From: Bacillota bacterium
GTDB lineage: Bacteria > Bacillota > Clostridia > Clostridiales > Caloramatoraceae
Direction of reading: 5' to 3'
Assembly (NCBI GenBank): GCA_023389275.1
Contig: JAEWEN010000089.1
Span: forward strand, 1 to 5,981
DNA length: 5,981 bases
Below the pieces are notes generated by a model. It had not been told where the DNA came from, ran no database searches, and saw only the letters and a list, made by a program, of their open reading frames with translations. Position 1 is the stretch's first letter; each line of letters opens with the position of its first letter. The position numbers were made by a program, and so were the translations under genes. Below are positions 1-4,623 of the stretch, piece after piece.

Positions 1-7
1 AATATAA

Positions 8-37
8 AAAAGCTGCTAACTAAAGTTAGCAGCTTTT
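8..37 (-). terminator. Intrinsic terminator of the rpmH-jag operon
   Basis: A perfect 13-bp inverted repeat pairs 8-20 with 25-37 around the 4-base loop TAAA. Read on the minus strand, the hairpin begins 3 bases after the jag stop codon, and its foot runs into a T-tract (complement of the A-run at 6-11). This is a strong rho-independent terminator. The plus-strand side also ends in TTTT with a second T-run at 44-49, so it may work in both directions. It separates jag from whatever lies downstream; mnmE is the usual next gene in this order. Confidence 0.9.
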
Positions 38-40
38 AAT

Positions 41-739
41 CTATTTTTTAAGAGCTATAACCACTCTTCTATAAGGCTCTTCCCCTTCACTTCTTGTAAC
101 TATTGCTTTGCTTCCTTGAAGTGCTGAATGAATTACTCTTCTTTCATAAGGGTTCATAGGTTCAAGTCTTACATCTTTACCTGTTTTCTTAACCTTTGAC
201 GCTAATTTATTAGCAAGTCTTATAAGAGTTTCTTCTCTTTTTTTTCTATAATTTTCAGTATCTATAACAACTCTTTTATATTTTTGATCTTTATGTTCTT
301 TGTTTATAACAAGACTTAAAAGATATTGAAGTGAATCTAAAGTTTCACCTCTATGTCCTATTAATATTCCCATATCTGGTCCTACTAAATTAACTTTTAA
401 AGCTTCTTTAGTATCCTCTACATGTATTTCACACATAATGTTCATATTATTTAAAACATCTCTTAAAAACTTTTTAGCTGTTACTTCATACTGTGAAGTT
501 TCTTTATTATCCTTAAGGTTTGTGTTAGTCGTTTCTATTCTAGCTTCTTTAACTTCAACTTTCTTTTCCTTTAGAGAAACTTTTACTATTGCAGGTTTTA
601 CCCCAAAAACTCCAAGGAATCCTTTGCTAGGTTGCTGAAGAACTTCGTAACTTATATTTTCCATTGAAGCTGACAGTTCTTTTAAGCCATTTTCAATAGC
701 TTCTTCAACTGTTTTACCCTTTATTTCTAAAGTTTTCAC
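41..739 (-). CDS. khpB: KhpB/Jag, KH-R3H RNA-binding protein
   Basis: This is a cytoplasmic RNA-binding protein of the Jag/KhpB/EloR family, associated in Firmicutes with RNA binding and with control of cell elongation and division. From the preferred GTG at 739 it has 232 residues. It starts with a Jag-N domain (about 1-55) with the conserved stretch KGFLGVFG at 39-46. A charged linker (about 58-85) follows, then a KH-type fold with GHRG at 128-131 as the GxxG loop. A C-terminal R3H domain has the R-x3-H signature R200/H204 in ERRVIH. Another in-frame GTG at 754 would add five residues (MVDSL). I prefer 739 because homologues typically begin MKT/MKx followed by this (I/V)xGKTVEEA stretch, and because AGGTGGTGG (756-748) then serves as the SD with 8 bases of spacing; the 754 start would lie inside that SD. 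The SD begins just after the yidC stop, so translation is probably coupled. This is the last gene of the operon. Confidence 0.93.
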   Translation of the reverse strand: MKTLEIKGKTVEEAIENGLKELSASMENISYEVLQQPSKGFLGVFGVKPAIVKVSLKEKKVEVKEARIETTNTNLKDNKETSQYEVTAKKFLRDVLNNMNIMCEIHVEDTKEALKVNLVGPDMGILIGHRGETLDSLQYLLSLVINKEHKDQKYKRVVIDTENYRKKREETLIRLANKLASKVKKTGKDVRLEPMNPYERRVIHSALQGSKAIVTRSEGEEPYRRVVIALKK

Positions 740-756
740 TAGACTATCCACCACCT

Positions 757-1659
757 TTATTCTACAACCTTATCATCTTTATTAGATTCAGGTTTTAAAT
801 TCTCAGCATTTTGACTTGTTCTTTTTTTCTTTTTAGGTTTATCACCTGTAGAAGTTTTATTTTTTGAAGTTTTTACTTCTCCATCCTTAGAATCTGAAAC
901 TTTCTTTTTCTTTCTTTTTTGCTGTTCACGTCTTTCAGCTTTCTCTCTAGCTTCTCTTTCAGCTCTTTCTTTTTCCTGAGCTGCTTTTATAGCATCTTTT
1001 TCTGCTTGTTTTTTTCTAAGAATACCATTAACAATTACACCTTGTACTGCTGATATAATACTACTTGAAATAAAGTAAATAGCAAGTGCAGCTTTATAAT
1101 TCATACAAATAAAGAAGAATACCCCTGACATAATAATACCCATTTTGTCTTGCATTTTTCTTTGATCTGCATCTAAGTGTCTAGACATTATCTTAACACT
1201 TATAAACTGTGTAATAGCTGTTATAGTTGGTAATATGTAATATGGATCCTTTGCTGCAAGATCTTTAAGCCATAAAAATGGCACACCTTCAAAGCCTTTA
1301 AAGTGATAAATAACATAAAACATAGCAGCAAATATAGGCATTTGAACAAATAAAGGAAGACATCCTTTTAAAGGATTAACTCCCATTTCTGTGTAAAGCT
1401 TAACTTGCTCCTCTTGCATTCTTTTCGGATCATTTTTGTATTTTTCTTGAATTTCCTTCATTTTAGGCTGAAGACTACTCATACCAATAGTACTTTTTTG
1501 TTGGTAGATGTAAAGTGGTAAAACTATTGTCTTTAATATTAATGTATAAATTGCAATATCTAGAACATAGGCTAATCCTATGTCTTTTATTCCAAAGCTT
1601 AAGACAAAGTTATTGATTACATCAAAAAAACCTGTAAGTAAATCATTTAATCCGCCCAA
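757..1659 (-). CDS. yidC: YidC/Oxa1-family membrane protein insertase
   Basis: This insertase puts membrane proteins into the cytoplasmic membrane, with or without SecYEG. At 300 residues it is the short Gram-positive form, without the large periplasmic domain of proteobacterial YidC. About five membrane segments are visible near 30-52, 101-120, 141-157, 174-186 and 190-213. The family stretch QQKSTIGMSSLQPKMKEIQ and the GVNPLKGCLPLFVQMPIF loop are clear. I see no lipobox cysteine near the N terminus, unlike B. subtilis SpoIIIJ/YqjG. The usual positive residue of the hydrophilic groove is Lys43 here (LILKTIVLPLY) rather than Arg. The C-terminal tail (about 214-283) is very rich in Lys, Arg and Glu, as expected of a cytosolic ribosome-contacting helix. 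Translation starts at TTG 1659; the SD AAAGGAGG (1677-1670) overlaps the yidD stop codon, 10 bases upstream. yidC lies between yidD and jag, a conserved order near oriC. Confidence 0.96.
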   Translation of the reverse strand: MGGLNDLLTGFFDVINNFVLSFGIKDIGLAYVLDIAIYTLILKTIVLPLYIYQQKSTIGMSSLQPKMKEIQEKYKNDPKRMQEEQVKLYTEMGVNPLKGCLPLFVQMPIFAAMFYVIYHFKGFEGVPFLWLKDLAAKDPYYILPTITAITQFISVKIMSRHLDADQRKMQDKMGIIMSGVFFFICMNYKAALAIYFISSSIISAVQGVIVNGILRKKQAEKDAIKAAQEKERAEREAREKAERREQQKRKKKKVSDSKDGEVKTSKNKTSTGDKPKKKKRTSQNAENLKPESNKDDKVVE

Positions 1660-1675
1660 TTAAGTTAAACCTCCT

Positions 1676-1888
1676 TTAAGGTACAGGGTCATATCCCCCT
1701 TTGTGAAATGGGTGACACTTTGAAATTCTCTTTAAGGTTAAAAAACCGCCTTTAAGAGCTCCGTATTTTTGAATAGCCTCGATACCATAGCTTGAACAAG
1801 TAGGATAGAACCTACAGCTAGGGGGCTTAAGTGGTGAGATATACTTTTGATACGCTCTAATTAAGCTTATAAAAAGCTTTTTCATCAT
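1676..1888 (-). CDS. yidD: YidD, membrane protein insertion efficiency factor
   Basis: This is a 70-residue protein of the YidD family (DUF37), a small inner-membrane-associated factor thought to help YidC insert proteins. The family signature is complete: SPLKPPSCRFYPTCSSYG at about 18-34, KGGFLTLKRISKCHPF at 47-61 and the GGYDPVP end. The three conserved cysteines are C25, C31 and C58. The N terminus (KKLFISLIRAYQKYI) looks like an amphipathic or basic membrane-binding helix. Two ATG codons are adjacent (1888 and 1885). The first is better placed, with AAAGGA (1904-1899) ten bases upstream inside the end of rnpA. Only 6 bases separate it from rnpA, and its stop overlaps the yidC SD, so translational coupling with both neighbours is likely. 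Confidence 0.95.
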   Translation of the reverse strand: MMKKLFISLIRAYQKYISPLKPPSCRFYPTCSSYGIEAIQKYGALKGGFLTLKRISKCHPFHKGGYDPVP

Positions 1889-1894
1889 AATACA

Positions 1895-2236
1895 TCATTC
1901 CTTTGGTATTAAACCCGCCCTTTTAATAAGATTCTTCATAGCGCCTTCTATTTTTTTATAGTCAGCTGAGGCTGAGGGTTTTCTAGCAATAAAAATTAAA
2001 TCGTATCCCTTATTAAAACCATCTTTATTAAGTCTATAGCTTTCTCTAATAAGTCTTTTTACTCTGTTTCTTACTACGCTATTTCCAACTTTCTTACTAA
2101 CTGATATTCCTATTCTATTAATAGAAGCTTTGTTCTTTATGGTATATAATACTAATGTATCATTACTAATAGACTTCCCTCTATTATATATATACCTAAA
2201 ATGAGAATTTCTTTGTATTGTTTCTTCTTTTTTCAT
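1895..2236 (-). CDS. rnpA: Ribonuclease P protein component
   Basis: This is the 113-residue protein subunit of RNase P, which binds the catalytic RNA and the 5' leader of pre-tRNA and improves substrate affinity. The family signature is intact at residues 49-65 (KVGNSVVRNRVKRLIRE), including the RNR motif at 56-58. The N-terminal part FRYIYNRGKSI and the later segment DLIFIARKP match the usual order of the fold. Length and basic composition are typical. The ATG at 2236 has the SD AGAGGA (2247-2242) five bases upstream. rnpA is separated from rpmH by 77 bases that contain a terminator-like hairpin, so its expression probably depends on read-through from the rpmH promoter. A TATAAT at 2277-2272 has no recognisable -35. 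Confidence 0.97.
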   Translation of the reverse strand: MKKEETIQRNSHFRYIYNRGKSISNDTLVLYTIKNKASINRIGISVSKKVGNSVVRNRVKRLIRESYRLNKDGFNKGYDLIFIARKPSASADYKKIEGAMKNLIKRAGLIPKE

Positions 2237-2289
2237 TAAAATCCTCTTTCTCGTTCAGTGTAAAAAGTAAAATTATAATAGAAATATAG

Positions 2290-2315
2290 AAAAAGGCCAC
2301 AAAAAAAGCGGCCTT
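2290..2315 (-). terminator. Terminator/attenuator between rpmH and rnpA
   Basis: On the minus strand AAGGCCGC (2315-2308) pairs with GTGGCCTT (2300-2293), with one G-U pair, around a T7 loop. A T-run down to 2290 follows. The first two bases of the hairpin are the last two bases of the rpmH TAA codon. With no convincing promoter downstream, this most likely acts as a partial terminator that lets rpmH be made in excess of rnpA, yidD, yidC and jag. Confidence 0.8.
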
Positions 2316-2448
2316 AAGCTGATAGTTTCTTTCTACCTTTTTTTCTTCTTCTCTTTAAAACTAATTGTCCTGAATGAGATTTCATTCTCTTTCTAAATCC
2401 GTGTTCTTTACTTCTTTGTCTCTTTTTAGGTTGGTAAGTTCTAATCAT
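2314..2448 (-). CDS. rpmH: 50S ribosomal protein L34
   Basis: This small gene encodes 44 residues, the normal length of bacterial L34, a very basic protein of the large ribosomal subunit. The protein begins MIRTYQPKKRQRSKEHGFRK and ends LKRRRKKGRKKLSA, an unmistakable L34 pattern (TYQPKKRQR, HGFRKRM, LKRRR-KGRKKL). The central part reads SHSGQLVLKRRR, where family members more often have a SGRNVLKRRR-like stretch; this is a modest variation. ATG 2448 is preceded by AAAGGAGGTG (2465-2456), about nine bases from its AGGAGG core. A consensus promoter lies at 2553-2525, giving a predicted leader of about 70 bases. It is the first gene of the minus-strand operon and diverges from dnaA across the left half of oriC. 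Its stop codon overlaps the attenuator hairpin. Confidence 0.97.
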   Translation of the reverse strand: MIRTYQPKKRQRSKEHGFRKRMKSHSGQLVLKRRRKKGRKKLSA

Positions 2449-2475
2449 TCAAAAACACCTCCTTTATATATAATG

Positions 2476-2492
2476 CGGTCTATATCAAACCG
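2476..2492 (-). promoter_or_regulatory. Small hairpin in the rpmH leader
   Basis: In the predicted rpmH 5' leader, CGGTTT (2492-2487) can pair with AGACCG (2481-2476), including one G-U pair, around a 5-base loop. The hairpin ends 10 bases before the SD region. It is the only clear structure in the leader. Its role is unknown: it could affect mRNA stability or translation, or be chance. Confidence 0.35.
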
Positions 2493-2524
2493 TACTTTCC
2501 CATTTAAATAAGATTACTATAAAG

Positions 2525-2553
2525 ATTATATAGTTATAGCCCTTAGCTGTCAA
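2525..2553 (-). promoter_or_regulatory. Consensus sigma-A promoter of rpmH operon
   Basis: On the minus strand TTGACA (2553-2548) and TATAAT (2530-2525) are both exact consensus hexamers separated by exactly 17 bases. Transcription should start near 2518, about 70 bases before the rpmH ATG. It faces away from dnaA. The nearest exact DnaA box (2600-2608) lies about 47 bases upstream of the -35, so DnaA bound there could influence it. Confidence 0.92.
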
Positions 2554-2728
2554 GGAATTCGTCTATTGTTTATATATATTATCCCCAGATTACTTTTTTT
2601 GTGGATAATTATTGATACCTACCTAATCTTTTGATAATATATTAATACACACTGTGAATAACTTTTATGAAATTGTTAATATTTTGGAAGTTATGCACAA
2701 CCTGTGGATAAGGCTGTTAATATCTTTT

Positions 2729-2742
2729 GGATTTCTAAATCC
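2729..2742. repeat. Short perfect inverted repeat within oriC
   Basis: GGATTT (2729-2734) and AAATCC (2737-2742) form a perfect 6-bp inverted repeat with a 2-base centre. An A+T stretch with a T8 run follows at 2751-2758. It does not match the DnaA-box consensus. It could be a binding site for another protein or a chance palindrome. Confidence 0.4.
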
Positions 2743-2774
2743 GAATATTATTTTTTTTGCCTTTTTTCAATACT

Positions 2775-2805
2775 TTAGGTTATGTGAATATTGTTATTAA
2801 CCTAA
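2775..2805. repeat. 8-bp inverted repeat flanking a DnaA-like box
   Basis: TTAGGTTA (2775-2782) is the exact reverse complement of TAACCTAA (2798-2805), with 15 bases between. On the minus strand the interval contains a one-mismatch DnaA site (2783-2791), and the right arm is followed one base later by the exact box at 2807-2815. Each arm therefore sits just left of a TGTGAATA sequence. Confidence 0.5.
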
Positions 2806-2998
2806 TTGTGAATAACTTTATTTATGTTTAAATTATTATTTATTTATACACATATCAACAACCTGTGTATAAATGTTATTAAACTTATTAACACTTATTA
2901 TTATTATCTTAATATCTGTTAATAACTTTGTTGATAATTTTATTTTTGTTATAGAAATTCTCATAAAATATTTTTAATTATTATTACTTGTAAGGGAT

Positions 2999-3004
2999 AG
3001 GAGG
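2999..3004 (+). promoter_or_regulatory. Shine-Dalgarno of dnaA
   Basis: The exact AGGAGG is seven bases before ATG 3012 and fixes that start. No other in-frame start near it has comparable support. Confidence 0.9.
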
Positions 3005-3011
3005 CCACTAT

Positions 3012-4364
3012 ATGGAGAATCAGCTTAGTGATTTGTGGGATAAAACCACAAATATTATAAAATCTGAGTTTACCGAAGTAGGTTTTAATACATGGATCAA
3101 GCCTATAAAACCTATAAAAATATCTCAAAATACACTATACTTATCAGTCCAAAACGAATTTATAAAAGGTACTCTAGAAACTAGATACAAAGATCTTATA
3201 GCTAATGCTGTAAAATTAGTTTCCTCAAAGAAGTATGAAATATGTATCGTTCTTCCGACAGATGATATGTTTAATAGTATAAATCCAAGTTCCAGCAGCG
3301 GAAATTCAAATACATTTGTAAAAGATGAGATTCCATCTACTACACTTAACCCTAAATATGTATTTGAAAGCTTTGTAGTTGGCAATAGTAATAGATTTGC
3401 TCATGCAGCATCTTTAGCTGTAGCTGAAGCTCCTGCAAAAGCTTATAATCCATTGTTTTTATACGGGGGAGTTGGTCTTGGTAAAACCCACCTTATGCAT
3501 GCAATAGGTCATTATATATCAGACAATAATCCTTCTAAAAAAATAGAGTATGTAACTAGTGAAAAGTTTACTAACGAGCTTATTAACTCTATTAAGGATG
3601 ATAAAAACGTTGAATTTAGAAACAAATACAGAAATGTAGATGTTCTTTTAATAGATGATATTCAATTTATTGCTGGAAAAGAACGTACTCAAGAGGAATT
3701 TTTCCATACATTTAACACTCTTCATGAGGCTGACAAGCAAATTATAATATCTAGTGATAGACCACCTAAGGAAATACCTACACTAGAAGAAAGATTAAGA
3801 TCTAGATTTGAGTGGGGTCTTATAGCAGATATTCAACCACCTGATTTTGAAACAAGAATAGCTATACTTAAGAAAAAAGCAGATCTTGAAAACCTTGATA
3901 TACCAAACGAGGTTATGGTTTATATAGCAAATAAAATAGTTGCGAATATTAGAGAGCTTGAAGGGGCACTTATAAGAATAGTTGCTTATTCATCTTTAAC
4001 TAATGCAGAAATAACTGTAGACCTTGCATCTGAAGCACTTAAGGATATTATATCTAACAAAACTTCAAAGCAAATTACAGTAGAACTTATTCAAGAAACT
4101 GTAGGTAATTTTTATAACTTAAGAGTTGAAGACTTTAAGTCAAAAAGAAGAACTAAAAATGTTGCTTATCCAAGACAAATAGCTATGTTTATAGCAAGAA
4201 AACTTACTGATTTGTCACTTCCTAAAATAGGTGAAGAATTTGGTGGGCGTGACCATACAACTGTAATACATGCTTACGAGAAAATCTCTAATCTTTTAGA
4301 GAAAGACGAAAGCTTAAAAGAAACTATAGACGAACTTACTAAAAAAATCCAAAAAAATAATTAA
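3012..4364 (+). CDS. dnaA: Chromosomal replication initiator protein DnaA
   Basis: This AAA+ initiator binds DnaA boxes, forms an ATP-dependent filament at oriC, opens the duplex and helps load the replicative helicase. At 450 residues it has all four domains. Domain I is about 1-80, with the conserved W28 in FNTWIKPI. A short variable linker (about 85-110, Ser/Asn-rich) follows. The AAA+ domain III is about 112-330, with Walker A GGVGLGKTH at 152-160, Walker B LLIDDIQF at 212-219, sensor 1 IIISSDRPP at 244-252, the arginine-finger region LRSRFEWGL (R265 by family alignment) and sensor 2 NIRELEGAL with R314. The DNA-binding domain IV is about 350-450, with PRQIAMFIARKLTDLSLPKI and GGRDHTTVIHAYEKI (411-425). 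I see no missing key residue. It lies between the two DnaA-box clusters, so its transcription is probably repressed by its own product. There is no terminator before dnaN, so cotranscription is likely. Confidence 0.99.
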   Translation: MENQLSDLWDKTTNIIKSEFTEVGFNTWIKPIKPIKISQNTLYLSVQNEFIKGTLETRYKDLIANAVKLVSSKKYEICIVLPTDDMFNSINPSSSSGNSNTFVKDEIPSTTLNPKYVFESFVVGNSNRFAHAASLAVAEAPAKAYNPLFLYGGVGLGKTHLMHAIGHYISDNNPSKKIEYVTSEKFTNELINSIKDDKNVEFRNKYRNVDVLLIDDIQFIAGKERTQEEFFHTFNTLHEADKQIIISSDRPPKEIPTLEERLRSRFEWGLIADIQPPDFETRIAILKKKADLENLDIPNEVMVYIANKIVANIRELEGALIRIVAYSSLTNAEITVDLASEALKDIISNKTSKQITVELIQETVGNFYNLRVEDFKSKRRTKNVAYPRQIAMFIARKLTDLSLPKIGEEFGGRDHTTVIHAYEKISNLLEKDESLKETIDELTKKIQKNN

Positions 4365-4383
4365 CATTTTACTTATAACAACC

Positions 4384-4608
4384 TGTGGATAATTTGTTAT
4401 TAATATTTTTTGTGTATTTTTACTGTTATTATTGTGGATAATTTGAGCATAGTCATATACAAGTTATCCACATATATTTGTTTTATGTAGGTATTGATAT
4501 TAAAGGGCTCTGGAAGTTATCAACTTATCCACAGCCCCCTATTACTACTACTACTATTATTATTAGATATATTATATATAATAAATAAGAAATCTACCCT
4601 GTGGATTA
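4384..4608. other. oriC right cluster between dnaA and dnaN
   Basis: The dnaA-dnaN gap contains four exact TTATCCACA boxes: minus strand at 4384-4392 and 4433-4441, plus strand at 4464-4472 and 4525-4533. The middle two face each other across 22 bases. A one-mismatch site (TGTGGATTA, 4600-4608) directly precedes and touches the dnaN SD. After the last exact box come the GC-rich block, the DnaA-trio repeat and an almost pure A+T stretch to about 4590. This is the unwinding half of the bipartite origin. I see no gene in this gap and no terminator. Confidence 0.94.
4525..4566 (-). other. Basal origin unwinding unit: DnaA box, GC block, DnaA-trios
   Basis: The box TTATCCACA (4525-4533) is followed by GCCCCC (4534-4539), two bases, and eight uninterrupted triplets at 4542-4565. 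On the plus strand these read TTA, CTA x4, TTA x3. On the minus strand, read 3' to 5', they are (A/G)AT repeated eight times, which is the DnaA-trio consensus described for B. subtilis, where DnaA spreads from double-stranded boxes onto one strand of the opening duplex. The A+T-rich run 4557-4590 is the likely DNA unwinding element. Polarity, order and spacing all agree with that model; function here is inferred. Confidence 0.9.
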
Positions 4609-4614
4609 AGGAGG
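4608..4614 (+). promoter_or_regulatory. Shine-Dalgarno of dnaN
   Basis: AAGGAGG lies nine bases before ATG 4624 but only three bases before the in-frame TTG at 4618, so it favours the ATG. Its first base is the last base of the one-mismatch DnaA site 4600-4608. Confidence 0.85.
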
Positions 4615-4623
4615 TTTTTGATT

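Larger units (their letters stand above)
2579..2872. other. oriC left cluster: DnaA boxes between rpmH and dnaA
   Basis: Seven exact matches to the DnaA-box consensus TTATNCACA lie here. On the minus strand they are at 2600-2608 (TTATCCACA), 2653-2661 (TTATTCACA), 2703-2711 (TTATCCACA), 2807-2815 (TTATTCACA) and 2864-2872 (TTATACACA). On the plus strand they are at 2691-2699 (TTATGCACA) and 2844-2852 (TTATACACA). One-mismatch sites are at 2579-2587 (+) and 2783-2791 (-). Weaker TTATTAACA or TTATCAACA sites, also one mismatch, continue at 2885, 2917 and 2929. Two pairs face each other: 2691/2703 with a 3-base gap and 2844/2864 with an 11-base gap. In Bacillota this position is the dnaA-upstream half of a bipartite origin, used for DnaA loading and dnaA autoregulation. 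The rest of the gap is A+T-rich, and I see no gene in 2449-3011. I could not identify a dnaA promoter with confidence. Confidence 0.93.

Noticed and set aside
438..638. Open frame antisense to jag
   Set aside because: No SD, no recognisable product, and it lies opposite the well-supported khpB coding frame.
2272..2277. TATAAT on the minus strand before rnpA as a separate promoter
   Set aside because: The -35 position 17 bases upstream reads GTGGCC, inside the attenuator stem; a bare TATAAT is common in such A+T-rich DNA.
2480..2503. Seven-codon minus-strand mini-ORF (MGKYGLI) in the rpmH leader
   Set aside because: There is no SD upstream, and such a short frame is expected by chance; its stop falls inside the leader hairpin, but nothing else supports it.
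2909..2938. TTAATA and GATAAT (18-base spacing) as the dnaA promoter
   Set aside because: Only a partial match in very A+T-rich DNA; several equally weak pairs exist between 2860 and 2990, so I do not call one.
2449..3011. Possible parS site, Spo0A box or hidden gene in the rpmH-dnaA gap
   Set aside because: No TGTTNCACGTGAAACA-like or TGTCGAA sequence seen on either strand, and no frame with start, SD and useful length.
3125..3385. Open frame antisense to dnaA
   Set aside because: It is opposite conserved DnaA domains I-III; no SD or family resemblance.
4411..4419. TGTGTATTT as a further DnaA box
   Set aside because: Two mismatches at conserved positions of the consensus.
4517..4525. TTATCAACT as a tandem DnaA box beside 4525-4533
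   Set aside because: Two mismatches, and it overlaps the exact box by one base; at best a low-affinity site.
4577..4582. TATAAT before dnaN as a dnaN promoter
   Set aside because: It lies in the A+T-rich unwinding region and has no -35-like hexamer at 15-18 bases.
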